This document shows, one piece after another, positions 1 through 10,100 of a stretch of DNA of 64,000 bases (positions are counted from its first letter, which is position 1; every line of letters starts with the position of its first letter). The notes below the pieces were generated by a model. The model ran no database searches. It had not been told where the DNA came from and saw nothing but the letters and a program-made list of their open reading frames with translations. The translations under genes were made by a program, and so were the position numbers. This DNA comes from an uncultured Desulfovibrio sp. (GTDB lineage Bacteria; Desulfobacterota; Desulfovibrionia; Desulfovibrionales; Desulfovibrionaceae): the NCBI GenBank assembly GCA_905235595.1, contig CAJOMG010000009.1:1-64000 (forward strand), written 5' to 3'.

Positions 1-31
1 TCAGTAAGTTGGAGCATAAAGTATGTATTGG

Positions 32-1621
32 TTAAGGGTGAAGGGTTTGTGTATTACGACGCGAAACCATGAAACAAAGCAGCAAGACAAGCAAAAAAAC
101 TGTTGCAAGTAAGGGAAGCCAGGGGGCGCACCTGTGGTACAGACTGGACTCGTTTTCCAGCAGGGCGCGCCCCCAGAGTGTTTGTGTGGTAAATTGCGCC
201 CCCTGCAAGACCAAACGCCCTCGCGTATCCACTATGGCAGAGATGCCGGTATTGGTTCCTCGCAGAATCCATCGGTTCTGTTCAATAGCACGCAAGATTG
301 TTAAATACAGATGCTGTCGAGCCGCAGGTGTATTGCCAAACCACCCGTCATTGCTGATATCCGCAAGGATAGTGGCCCCGTCCTCCACGCGCTGCTGTGC
401 AAGCCACGGGAATATGCCTTCATAACAAATGAGAACGCCCAGAGCAAGGTTACCTTGTCGCAAAGGAGCGCTGGATTGCCCCTCGCTGTATACCCCTACA
501 CCTTGCAAGAGTGCCTCAAGGAATTGCCAGTCAAGCCACTCGGGCAAATATTCACCAAAAGGGACAAGATGTTCCTTGTCATAGTGGCCTATTGTCGTGC
601 CATCTTTTCCAAGCAAAAAGGCACGATTGTATATTTTTGACTCCGTATGCGTGAAATTATCTTCCCTTCCAGGGGCACCAAGCAATAACAGGGCATCACT
701 GCGAGCGACCAATGCCCTGATGCGTGGCGTAAGCAAGCGATTTTCCTCGAAAAAAAAGGGCATTGCCGTTTCTGGCCAAAGAATAAGCGGCTTTTTGTGG
801 GGATGCGTGGCTAACGCCTGCTCGGTGAGAGTCAGATAAAGATCAACAGTTTGGCGCTGAAATGACGGCACCCACTTCTGATTTTGATCAATATTGCCCT
901 CAACAAAGAGTACTTCCAGTGCATCCGGATTATCAGCATTGATGGAGATTGGCAGGGCAGAAAGCTGCCGCCATCCATAGCTGAGGAGTCCAATCACCAG
1001 GATGCCCCCGGCTGCCAGCAGCATAATATCACGCTGTCTGCCAAGAAAACCGAAGGCACAAAGAAGTATTGCAGTCGTCCAAACCCCGGCAAGGGCATAA
1101 CCGCCCAACACATTGGCAAACTGCACCATCACAGGCCATGCGGCCAGTGCCCCTGAGACTGAAAGCCATGGAAAACCAAGAATGCGTGCCCCACATTCCT
1201 CAAGAAGGAACCAAGCAATTCCCAATAGAATAGCCTGCCCCCATGCGGGCAGATTACGCCATTGATATGCTGCAGCTGCAAAGATACCACCGGCAAAGGT
1301 AACACAGGCAGTAATGACTACGGCGCAGCCCAGGGCTGGCAACCAGGGCAGACCACCCACATTGTGTACAGGCAAGGTCAGCCAGTACAGTGTTGCCAGG
1401 CCACCGGCCATTGAGCAAAGCCAGCCCATGCGCAATGCGGACAGACAGGATAGAGATGCACGCCCTAAACAGGCCAGCCCAAGAGGCCAAAAGAGTATCA
1501 GCGGTGGCAGATGCATCACATCATTGGCAAAGCCCAGCCACATGCCTGTAAAGACACCAAGGCCCCCAAGAACACGATGGAGCGTGACAGGCCCCCAAGT
1601 AACACTCGGGAGGATTTTCAT
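32..1621 (-). CDS. lnt: Apolipoprotein N-acyltransferase
   Basis: This 529-residue inner-membrane enzyme transfers a fatty acyl chain from phospholipid to the N-terminal cysteine of apolipoproteins, the last step of lipoprotein maturation. The first ~220 residues are a run of hydrophobic helices, followed by a nitrilase-type domain. The family catalytic triad is visible as E284 (LWPETAMPF), K349 (YDKEHLVPFGEY) and C399 (LICYEGIF). Length is normal for Lnt. Its ATG overlaps the corC stop in an ATGA arrangement, so the two are translationally coupled. Several lipoproteins encoded in this window (both outer efflux components and the TraT-like protein) would be substrates. Confidence 0.96.
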   Translation of the reverse strand: MKILPSVTWGPVTLHRVLGGLGVFTGMWLGFANDVMHLPPLILFWPLGLACLGRASLSCLSALRMGWLCSMAGGLATLYWLTLPVHNVGGLPWLPALGCAVVITACVTFAGGIFAAAAYQWRNLPAWGQAILLGIAWFLLEECGARILGFPWLSVSGALAAWPVMVQFANVLGGYALAGVWTTAILLCAFGFLGRQRDIMLLAAGGILVIGLLSYGWRQLSALPISINADNPDALEVLFVEGNIDQNQKWVPSFQRQTVDLYLTLTEQALATHPHKKPLILWPETAMPFFFEENRLLTPRIRALVARSDALLLLGAPGREDNFTHTESKIYNRAFLLGKDGTTIGHYDKEHLVPFGEYLPEWLDWQFLEALLQGVGVYSEGQSSAPLRQGNLALGVLICYEGIFPWLAQQRVEDGATILADISNDGWFGNTPAARQHLYLTILRAIEQNRWILRGTNTGISAIVDTRGRLVLQGAQFTTQTLWGRALLENESSLYHRCAPWLPLLATVFLLVLLLCFMVSRRNTQTLHP

Positions 1622-2490
1622 GCTCCCGCTGCAGCCTCTTCAGGCAGCAACGTCTCGTGATCTGCTGGTTCCATGCGTAATTTCTGAATGAGCTTGCGAT
1701 CGGCTTCCAGTACAGTAAATATCCAGCCCTGCAGGGTAAATTGTTCATCCTTTTCAGGCACATGCCCTGCCTCCATACTGAGGTATCCGCCAATGGTATC
1801 CACTTCATCAGAATTCAGGTTGATACCCAATTCTTTCAGATCTTCCAGCATGGCGCGTCCGGTAAGTTCATAGACGCCTTCACCCACAGAACGGATATCC
1901 TCTTCACGAGGGGCATCGTGCTCGTCTTCAATATCCCCCACAATTTCCTCAAGCACATCCTCAATAGTGATAAGGCCCGAAGTTCCACCGTATTCGTCCA
2001 GTGCTATGGCGATATGCTGCTTGCTGGCACGAAATTCCTGCAAAAGAGTGCGTATAGACTTGGTTTCAGGAACAAAGAAAGGCTCACGCATGACTGAAGC
2101 AACGGAAGGGGCATCTCCCTCATGATCCAGTAAGCTACTGAGCACATCTTTAGCGTGAAGGATGCCTACAATGTTATCGCGTGTTTCCTTAAAGACGGGG
2201 ATGCGCGAATGTCCTGAACGAACTATGACGCGAGCGACTTCTTTCAAGGGGATGTCATCGGAAACGCAGTCGATGTCAGTGCGGGGGGTCATGGTATCCT
2301 GCACCTGCAGTCCGTCAAAACGAAGGATACCAAGCAGCATAGATTCCTCATCGGGCTCTACTTCCCCATCTTCTCTCGCTTCTACAATGGCTTTTTCAAG
2401 CGATTCCTGATTGTCGTGCCCAAACAGTCTGCATAAGCGCGACCAGATGGTACTGTGCCCTTCTGTGCCGTCGTCCAAAACAACCTCCAT
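1618..2490 (-). CDS. corC: CorC/HlyC-family CBS domain protein
   Basis: A 290-residue cytosolic protein with a CBS pair (about residues 55-180, beginning VQDTMTPRTDID) and a C-terminal CorC_HlyC domain (GYLSMEAGHVPEKDEQF). The family is linked to magnesium and cobalt efflux; the exact role here is inferred. I chose the ATG at 2490; an in-frame TTG lies three codons upstream at 2499, and neither has a clear Shine-Dalgarno. It overlaps lnt by 4 bp, the corC-lnt order common in Gram-negative bacteria. There are no N-terminal membrane helices, so this is the soluble form. Confidence 0.9.
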   Translation of the reverse strand: MEVVLDDGTEGHSTIWSRLCRLFGHDNQESLEKAIVEAREDGEVEPDEESMLLGILRFDGLQVQDTMTPRTDIDCVSDDIPLKEVARVIVRSGHSRIPVFKETRDNIVGILHAKDVLSSLLDHEGDAPSVASVMREPFFVPETKSIRTLLQEFRASKQHIAIALDEYGGTSGLITIEDVLEEIVGDIEDEHDAPREEDIRSVGEGVYELTGRAMLEDLKELGINLNSDEVDTIGGYLSMEAGHVPEKDEQFTLQGWIFTVLEADRKLIQKLRMEPADHETLLPEEAAAGA

Positions 2491-2517
2491 TGTTGACAAG
2501 GAAAACCATCAGTGTGT

Positions 2518-3444
2518 TCAGAGGAGCTTGCGCTGTTCTCTGTCCACCTGCATAACCCATTGGGTAATAGGTGAAACGCCGCTATCTTGTTTACTGTGAA
2601 ACCAGTTAATCTCAGATTTGCCATGTTCCAGCACGGCCCAGTTTGTAAATTTCATCCCCAGAATCAGGGCCGAAGGAGCTTGCTGCTCACGTATGTTCAA
2701 GACAGTGCATGTGCACCAGAACGTGACCATACGACCTTCCTTGCCCATATGGTAAACAATTAAACAAAGCACCTGGTCGCCTTCCTCGATATCGACCGGC
2801 TTGCAACCAGGATCAGGCATGGGGAATCGCAGTGCCACTCCAGTGCCAGAAATGTCGGAAACCTGAATCGTTTCATTACCCGTGCCATACGTATAGTGCA
2901 GCAAAGGTCGGCCAATTTCTGAAGTATCGCGGGGAGCGGGTTTGCCCACAGGCAAATTCCACAGACCAATAACACGCACTGTTTCTTTCGGGGGATTGAC
3001 GCGAAAGAATTGGCGTTTCTGGCCGGCAGTTATGTCTACAGGAAACTGTAAAGAAATCCGGGATTTTTCAATGTTCCCCTGGACATGCTGCACCGTAGAG
3101 GTAAACTTGTAAAAAGCCAGGCCGTCGGCTGTACGGATACGGAAATATACTTCCACTTCTTCACCTGACAACTCGGGAGACACATAAGACAATATCTCCA
3201 TTTCAAGCGTATCCCCAACAGATGAGAGCATCCCTGAAAGGGCATTATGCTTGGCATCCTTGCGTTTAACACTGATGTCAAAAAGTTCATTCTGCCCTTG
3301 CGCTGTTTCAAGCAGCTCGTGCATGACGGCCATACGTTGCTGCGCAGCACGTTTATATTGCAGGCGGTTGCGAAGCAGTAAAGCAATGGCGCCTAGTATC
3401 GCCAGTAAAACGATGATGGTGATAAGCAGTTGTATATTTGTCAT
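2518..3444 (-). CDS. Membrane-anchored PilZ domain protein
   Basis: About 308 residues with one N-terminal membrane helix (LLITIIVLLAILGAIALLL), then a cytosolic part. The c-di-GMP-binding PilZ signature is present in order: the arginine-rich switch (KRQFFRVNPPKETVR), then the DISGTGVALRF loop matching D/NxSxxG. The layout resembles YcgR-type flagellar brake proteins, so a c-di-GMP-responsive motility or envelope role is plausible but not shown. The start is uncertain: ATG at 3444 is used, while an in-frame TTG at 3474 sits just after the mnmG stop and would add 10 residues. It lies directly downstream of mnmG. Confidence 0.8.
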   Translation of the reverse strand: MTNIQLLITIIVLLAILGAIALLLRNRLQYKRAAQQRMAVMHELLETAQGQNELFDISVKRKDAKHNALSGMLSSVGDTLEMEILSYVSPELSGEEVEVYFRIRTADGLAFYKFTSTVQHVQGNIEKSRISLQFPVDITAGQKRQFFRVNPPKETVRVIGLWNLPVGKPAPRDTSEIGRPLLHYTYGTGNETIQVSDISGTGVALRFPMPDPGCKPVDIEEGDQVLCLIVYHMGKEGRMVTFWCTCTVLNIREQQAPSALILGMKFTNWAVLEHGKSEINWFHSKQDSGVSPITQWVMQVDREQRKLL

Positions 3445-3477
3445 GAGGCTATTGTGTGCGTATAATGTTAGCAAAGC

Positions 3478-5382
3478 TCACAGTGAAGAGGCGTTTTCCT
3501 TTTGCACATGCTTCTGCGTCTGTAACAGACCAAGTTTGTGGAGATATATCTCCAAACATGCCAAGGCTGCTGGCGTCACCCCAGAGATACGCCCGGCCTG
3601 ACCCAAAGTAACCGGACGTACCCGACACAGCTTCTCCACGACTTCATGTGACAGGCCAGCTATATTTGCATAATCAAGGTTCGGGGGCAAGAGCATAGCT
3701 TCCTGCTTGGCTGCACGGGAAACCAATTGCCTCTGACGTTCAAGATAGCCAGCATACTTGATTTCCGTCTGTACGCTTTCAGCCACATGCCCCGCCAGGC
3801 GGCGCGCTTCACCGTACATAGCCCCCACATCACCATCAGCACGCTGCAGGAGCTGCCCCAGCCTATCCATACTTATATCTGTTCTGCGCAGAGCCTGTAC
3901 CAACGTAAGGCCAGTGAGCATGTGCATGCCCTCGGCATTTCCCATTGAGCGAGGGACATGGTGCTTGTTCAAGAAAGCCATAAACTGTGTGGCGGCATCC
4001 TGGCGTCTACAAAAAACGTTCCATTGCATATCACCGACAAGGCCTAGCTCACGGCCCAGGGGGGTAAGCCGGGCATCGGCATTATCCTCACGCAACAAAA
4101 GGCGGATGCGATATGGTTCCTCGGTGCCCAATGTAACCAAGTCATCAACCAGTACAGCCATATATGCCTGATCGCGCCTAGGGGTAAAGGGGGCATTGCC
4201 TCGCAACGCACAAGAAATGTTTAGCGCAGCCCACAGGCCTTGAGCTGCCGCCTCCTCATAGCCGGATGTTCCGTTAATCTGCCCGGCCAACCACAGGCCA
4301 GGAACAATTTTACTCTCCAGGGTGCTTAGGAGCTGGATGGGATCACTGTAATCGTATTCGATGGCATAGCCAGGGCGTACCATGACTGCATGTTCCAAAC
4401 CTGGTATGGCGTGCAGCATGGCAAACTGAACGTCCAACGGAAGGCTGGTCGGTATGCCATTACAATACACCTCAGGGCTGTTCAGCCCTTCTGGTTCCAA
4501 AAAGATTTGATGCCGTTCCCTCTGGGGGAAACGGGCAACCTTATCTTCAATGGAAGGACAATAGCGTGCCCCAGTGCCCTGAATGACCCCTGTAAACAAA
4601 GGTGAACGGTCAAAGCCACTTCTGATAATGTCATGGACATGCTCGTTGGTCCAGGTGATATGACAGGAAACCTGCGGCAGCAGTGGCCCAGGGCCATGAA
4701 AGCTGAATCCCTGTGGGGGTGTATCTCCAGGCTGTTCTTCCAGCCGGGAAAAATCAATGGACGACCTGAGCACGCGAGGTGTTGTGCCTGTTTTCAATCG
4801 CCCCAGCTTAAGCCCGAGAGAACGAAGGCTGTCTGAAAGGCCTAGACTTGGGCCGTCTCCCAAACGTCCGCCGGGCATATGTGTCTGCCCCATGTGCATG
4901 AGCCCGTTGAGAAATGTCCCAGTGGTAAGCAATATATGACGAGCGGCAAAACGCAAACCCTGTGCCGTATGCACGCCTACAGCACGCCCCTTGCCTGTGA
5001 TTATCTCCGTGGCAGAATCCTGCCACAGGCGCAACCCCGGCGTCGTATACAAAGTGGCCTTGAGCGCACGTTGATATGCCTCACGGTCCATCTGAGCACG
5101 GGTGGCCCGCACAGCCGGCCCCTTACTCATATTCAGAACACGGAACTGTATGCCGGCTGCATCCGCCCACAAACCCATCATTCCGCCCAAGGCATCAATT
5201 TCACGCACCATGTGCCCCTTGGCAAGCCCGCCAATGGCTGGATTGCAGGAAAGATACCCAAGCCGGTCCAGGTTGCTGCTGATAAGAAGCACGCTGTGCC
5301 CCAGTTTTGCAAGAGCCACAGCAGCCTCGCTACCGGCATGGCCACCTCCCACAATAATGCAATCAAAACTGGCGTCAGTCAT
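3478..5382 (-). CDS. mnmG: tRNA uridine-5-carboxymethylaminomethyl(34) synthesis enzyme MnmG
   Basis: A 634-residue FAD enzyme that works with MnmE to install the cmnm5 group on U34 of certain tRNAs. The FAD-binding [10 protein letters not shown] motif is at residues 12-21. Other GidA hallmarks are SCNPAIGG near residue 45, the GYEEAAAQG segment and the helical C-terminal domain with [11 protein letters not shown]. Length is typical. Its start overlaps the end of the upstream M20 hydrolase gene by 8 bp. Confidence 0.97.
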   Translation of the reverse strand: MTDASFDCIIVGGGHAGSEAAVALAKLGHSVLLISSNLDRLGYLSCNPAIGGLAKGHMVREIDALGGMMGLWADAAGIQFRVLNMSKGPAVRATRAQMDREAYQRALKATLYTTPGLRLWQDSATEIITGKGRAVGVHTAQGLRFAARHILLTTGTFLNGLMHMGQTHMPGGRLGDGPSLGLSDSLRSLGLKLGRLKTGTTPRVLRSSIDFSRLEEQPGDTPPQGFSFHGPGPLLPQVSCHITWTNEHVHDIIRSGFDRSPLFTGVIQGTGARYCPSIEDKVARFPQRERHQIFLEPEGLNSPEVYCNGIPTSLPLDVQFAMLHAIPGLEHAVMVRPGYAIEYDYSDPIQLLSTLESKIVPGLWLAGQINGTSGYEEAAAQGLWAALNISCALRGNAPFTPRRDQAYMAVLVDDLVTLGTEEPYRIRLLLREDNADARLTPLGRELGLVGDMQWNVFCRRQDAATQFMAFLNKHHVPRSMGNAEGMHMLTGLTLVQALRRTDISMDRLGQLLQRADGDVGAMYGEARRLAGHVAESVQTEIKYAGYLERQRQLVSRAAKQEAMLLPPNLDYANIAGLSHEVVEKLCRVRPVTLGQAGRISGVTPAALACLEIYLHKLGLLQTQKHVQKENASSL

Positions 5383-6610
5383 GAGCTTGCATCAAAATAT
5401 GTGCGAAAACCTGGGCATCCCTGATTGTCGACGTGATGGATGCATGTTCATTCGGTGCGTGACAAGAATTATCAATACAGCTCCACACGGCTGCCGGGAG
5501 ATCTCGTTCGCGCAAAAAGGCGGCGACAGTTGCTACGCCTATTCCAATGGGGCGTGCTTCTACAGCATAGACATGAGCCACAGCCGCTTGCAGCGCCATG
5601 ACAACAGGATGTGACCTGGGCGAGGATGTGGCATCCTGGCGCTGCACAATACTGGTCTCGATATGCATTCCATACTGTTGCTCAATATCTGTTGCCACGA
5701 CACGCAGTTCCGCCAATACAGCATCAACTGTCACCTGTGGCAACAAGCGGCAATCCATGTAGAAAATATCTTCCCCCGGAACAGTATTGATATTTGGGAC
5801 ATTTGCTTCATGCTTACTGGGAACAAAGGTACTGTATGGCGGATCATACAGGGTATCCCTGGCGTGAAACACTGCATGCAGGCGCTCCTGACACGCCAAA
5901 ACCATTGCAGATGCCGCCACAAATGCATTACGTCCCTTCTGTGGCGTTGAGGCATGGCACTGCGCGCCTTTCACCACAACTTTTACCCAAAGCACCCCTT
6001 TTTCAGCCAGCTCTATGCTATCGCCTCGCGGCGAGCCTCCATCGGGCACAATATAATAATCATCCGCATGAAACATCGCAGGAGAAGCAGCAAGAATATG
6101 ACGCAGGCCATAAGCACTGCCTGTTTCCTCATCGGCCATAAAAACAAGCCCCAACGACAATGCAGGGCTTATGCCACTGGCGGATAATTCCTCCGCCAGC
6201 AGAAGCATGCTAACTATGGCCTGCTGATTGTCTTCCACACCCCTGCCATAGAGGACATCCCCAGTTCGATACACAGTCCATGGGTCGGAAGACCAGGCAT
6301 TGATATCACCTGGCGGAACAACATCAGTGTGAGCAAAAAGCCAAAGAGTACGGCTATTGCTTCCAGAGAGACGTGCTATGAGATTGGGCCGCACGCCACT
6401 GTCCACCCGAGGATCCGGTGCATCCAAACGCACGAGGTCGCTGACGCCACAGGCCCTGAGACATGCCTCAATAAAGCATGTCTTTTCCATTTCCCCCTGG
6501 CCGCCGTTGTCAGGCCCAAGTGCCCGGCAGGCAGTCAAGGCTGTCTGTAAAGCGACTACGCGATCTTCGCGCTGGGCCAGACCGCGCAGGAGCATTTCCA
6601 ATCTAGTCAT
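5375..6610 (-). CDS. M20-family metallo-hydrolase (DapE/ArgE-like)
   Basis: A 411-residue zinc amidohydrolase. Metal and catalytic motifs are in order: [12 protein letters not shown] (His ligand and catalytic Asp region), [10 protein letters not shown] (bridging Asp), and [12 protein letters not shown] (general-base Glu plus ligand Glu). A central dimerisation insert carries [10 protein letters not shown]. Substrate is unknown; succinyl-diaminopimelate desuccinylase, acetylornithine deacetylase and dipeptidases share this fold, and I would not pick one. I used the ATG at 6610; an in-frame TTG at 6622 is possible. It overlaps mnmG by 8 bp. Confidence 0.85.
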   Translation of the reverse strand: MTRLEMLLRGLAQREDRVVALQTALTACRALGPDNGGQGEMEKTCFIEACLRACGVSDLVRLDAPDPRVDSGVRPNLIARLSGSNSRTLWLFAHTDVVPPGDINAWSSDPWTVYRTGDVLYGRGVEDNQQAIVSMLLLAEELSASGISPALSLGLVFMADEETGSAYGLRHILAASPAMFHADDYYIVPDGGSPRGDSIELAEKGVLWVKVVVKGAQCHASTPQKGRNAFVAASAMVLACQERLHAVFHARDTLYDPPYSTFVPSKHEANVPNINTVPGEDIFYMDCRLLPQVTVDAVLAELRVVATDIEQQYGMHIETSIVQRQDATSSPRSHPVVMALQAAVAHVYAVEARPIGIGVATVAAFLRERDLPAAVWSCIDNSCHAPNEHASITSTIRDAQVFAHILMQAHD

Positions 6611-6715
6611 GGCTAGAAGCAATACAATGCGAAAGGTGAAGCTTCCGTTTCCTCAATTTTCCATAGAGGCAACATACAAAAGGGGAAAGCACAACTACCT
6701 TCCCCCGCTCTTTAC

Positions 6716-6982
6716 CTAACGCCCACCCTTGGCTGCACGCTTAGATGCCTTCAAGGGGTTAACCTTGGCAGCTGTTGTAGCCTCCGCTTTGATATGGGTG
6801 GCAAAATTACAGCGGCCGCTTGTCCATTTTTTTACGGGTGCCGGATAGCTGGAGCAAAACTGCTCTCCCTCAAATTCGCGCACACGATCACAACCAGAGC
6901 ATTGTTCCACCACAGGTGAAAGCAGAAAACCATTGACCATTACACCGTCACTCGTTTTGGTGGCGTTTTCCAGAAGGGCCAT
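6716..6982 (-). CDS. PxxKW-type cysteine-rich small protein
   Basis: An 88-residue protein with the PAPVKKW segment that defines the PxxKW family and four cysteines (CSGCDRV, QFCSSY, RCNFA) suited to metal binding. The family is seen mainly in sulfate reducers and relatives; its function is unknown. The start at 6982 is well supported because GGAGG lies seven bases upstream of the ATG; the open frame continues to 7033 without an initiation signal. The C-terminus is Lys/Arg/Ala-rich and could contact nucleic acid (inference). Confidence 0.82.
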   Translation of the reverse strand: MALLENATKTSDGVMVNGFLLSPVVEQCSGCDRVREFEGEQFCSSYPAPVKKWTSGRCNFATHIKAEATTAAKVNPLKASKRAAKGGR

Positions 6983-7072
6983 TGCAAAACCTCCATGCGC
7001 CGAAACGCGTAGGTACTTTAGAAGAGAGCGCATGAACGTATGCGCTGTTACAGCATAAAATCAGAAAGAGAA

Positions 7073-7102
7073 TAAATATTGACGAACACAGAGAGCTGTC
7101 AA
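7073..7102 (-). promoter_or_regulatory. Sigma-70-type promoter for the PxxKW gene
   Basis: On the minus strand TTGACA (7102-7097) is followed after 18 bp by TATTTA (7078-7073). The -35 box is perfect, the spacing slightly long. It lies about 90 bp upstream of the PxxKW start and downstream of the hairpin at 7121-7174, so that gene probably has its own transcript. Confidence 0.5.
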
Positions 7103-7120
7103 GCATTTTCTCTCTGCCAT

Positions 7121-7174
7121 CTGAATGGCTGCCTTTCCGAGCTGCATTGCCACGTCGTAAAGGCAGCCATTCAG
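7121..7174. terminator. Long perfect hairpin after the glycogen cluster
   Basis: Two 16-bp arms, 7121-7136 and 7159-7174, are perfectly complementary (CTGAATGGCTGCCTTT and its reverse complement) around a 22-nt loop. The structure begins about 20 bp past the stop of the synthase-phosphorylase gene. Neither strand has a T-run after it, so it may be a 3'-end stabiliser or a factor-dependent stop rather than a textbook intrinsic terminator. Confidence 0.5.
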
Positions 7175-7193
7175 TTCTCGTGCAAACCGTTAC

Positions 7194-10100
7194 TTACGCC
7201 CAAATAACCAAATCTGTTTCCAGCGGCGTCGACTGCGCTGGATGCACGGGCATCACGCGGACACCATAACGATAGTGGCCACTTTTCGACGGGATGTAAC
7301 TCGCCGAATAGAGAATCTTACCAGATTTTGAAACGGTGGAACGTGGTTCCAAACGTAACACATCGGGTTTTCCATCAAAATCACCGTTCAAATGGGCCAG
7401 CCCCATTACCAGCTGAACCAGCACTTCATCTGACCTCATATCACCAAGGGAAAGGCGAAGCTGTACGTTGACAGGTTCACCGCACACCATGGTATTCTCT
7501 TCCATACCTCCGACGGAGAGCTCCTCAATCTTGAGACTCGCAAAACGTGTCGGCAAATCCTTTTGCCAAGACGCCAATGATCGGCACGCTGCCCAGTTGT
7601 TTTCCCGCAGCATTGCACGGCGTTTCCCAGCCGGGAGGTAAAAGCCCTGAATGTAGTCAGTGAGCATGCGGTTGCTGCTATACATAGCAGTAAGGCTTTT
7701 AAGAGACCTTTTGGACATGGCAATCCACGATGCGGGCAAACCGGCATCATTCTGTTCAAAGTATAGCGGAACCACAGCATGTTCCATGAGAGAGTACAAG
7801 GATTCCGCGTCAGCAAAATCATTCTGCTCTCCGCTCGGCATTTGTGTGGTGACCACCGGACCTATTGTCCAGCCATTTTGACGGTTATAGCCCTCGCACC
7901 ACCAGCCGTCAGAAATACTTAAGTTTACACCACCGTTGACAGGGAGTTTCATGCCGCTTGTTCCTGACGCTTCATGTGGACGGCGAGGAGTATTGAGCCA
8001 CACATCGCATCCTTGTGCCATGATGCGCGAAACGGAAAGGCTGTAGTTTTTAATAAAGAAGATTCGCCCCATAAAACGTGGATCGCGGGCCATACGCAGC
8101 ACTTCCTGAATGAGATCAATTCCCGCAACATCAGCCGGATGTGCCTTACCAGAAAAGACCAAAATGACCGGGCGAGAAGGATTATTGAGAATACGCGCCA
8201 AACGGTCCGGATCTGCAAAAATAAGTGTCGCTCGTTTGTACGGGGCAAAACGCCGGGCAAATCCTATAATCAGAGTGTCTGGACGCAACAGGGCTTCCAT
8301 GGTTTTACGGTTACTGCTGGGCAGGTTGAACGTATGCAGTAATTCTGGAATTTGCCGTCGCAGTTCGTCCAGCAATGCCTCTTTTTGATGCATGCGCGTT
8401 GCCCAGTACAGATCGTCTGGAATTTGGTCCACCTTGTCCCAAACATCAGAGTCGGGCGCAGCCTGAAGCCAATCTGCCCCCAGATACTGGTCGAGGAGTT
8501 CGTGCATCCAACTTCCCACATAGGAAGGAGTGTGCACGCCATTAGTCACATGACCAATAGGCGTTTCCAGGGTAGGAAGGCTCTTCCAGAGGTTATTCCA
8601 CATATGCTGTGAAACGATACCGTGCAAACGGCTCACACCGTTCGCCCAGCATGCGTGACGCAATGCCAACACCGTGAGCTCGAAGGCATTGCGATTGCCC
8701 CCCTCGATTTGACCTAGCTGGACAAACTGCTGCCACGAAAGGCCTAGTCCCGACGCCACGGCACCCAAATAGCGCTCCACGAGGTCCAGCGAAAAAGCTT
8801 CGTTGCCTGCGGGCACAGGCGTATGCGTTGTAAACACCGTATTGGCACGTATACGCACTGTTGCCTCGTCATAACTCATGCCGGCACGGATGTACTCTTG
8901 AAGCCGTTCCAGAACCATGAATGCAGAGTGTCCTTCATTCATATGGTACACACTGGGTGTAATGCCAAGATTGCGGAGCAACCGTATGCCCCCCATGCCC
9001 AACAGAATCTCCTGAAGCAAACGCGTTTCACGTTTGGCTTCATAAAGTTTGTCAGTAATATGCCGGTCTTCTTCAATATTACGACGCGTATCCGTATCCA
9101 TCAGGTAAAGAGCAATACGCCCCACCGCCATTTTCCACACACGAGCAAAAAGCGTACGTCCCGGCAGCTCTAGCTGCACATAAACGGGCTGGCCTTCGGC
9201 ATCATAGACCATTGAAATCGGGAGAAGCCCAAAGTTGTTCTCGGGATAGAGAGAGACCTGACGACCATCAGCATCAATCTCTTGCTTGAAGTAGCCGTTT
9301 TTGTAGAGCAGTCCTATGCCCACCAAAGGCAGACACATATCCGATGAAGACTTGAGATGGTCACCGGAGAGAACTCCCAACCCGCCGGAATAAATTGGAA
9401 TAGATTCGTTTAGTCCGTATTCAGTGGAGAAGTAAGCGATGGGCGCCTCCGGTCCTACATATTCACTTAAAGAACGTATGGGCGCGGCCATGTACCTATC
9501 AAAACTCTCCACAACCTCATGATACAGATTCATGTAAGCTTGATCACGCAGCAGGCTCTTAAAACGACCGGGGTCAGCTTCATCCAGCATCTGCAATGGA
9601 TTGCGACATGCCTCCCAGCGTGCTGGATTCAACCGCATGAAGAGCGCTTTCGCCTTGTCATGCCAACACCACCAGACATTACGTGCAAGATCGCGCAAGC
9701 GCAAAAGCTCCTGGGGAACTTCCGCGATGGACATAATGGAACGCAGGAAAGGCGTGGCTGACCGACTGGCCGTAAGCACACGCATCACTGCATTGTGCGT
9801 GGCGTCCGGCTGCACACGCAGTCCAGCTTTATTGAGAGCCTGCAGGAATGCGTGACGGTAATTTTCATAAAAATGCAACCAAGAGGTACGCTCTGCCAGA
9901 TTTCGAGCCTGCTTCCGCCTTTCGGTCAATTCCTCTTGCGGGCAGGTTGCCAATTTCAGCAGGTGTTCGTGCAGCAAGGTAGCCGTTTGTTCAAAACTCA
10001 TGCCCTGCCGCGGAATAACTGTAATGCCCGGCTTCGGCTCACCATCACGCAACTCTTCACGCGCCCATATGCCGAAACCCGAAAGGTCCGTCGTCATAGT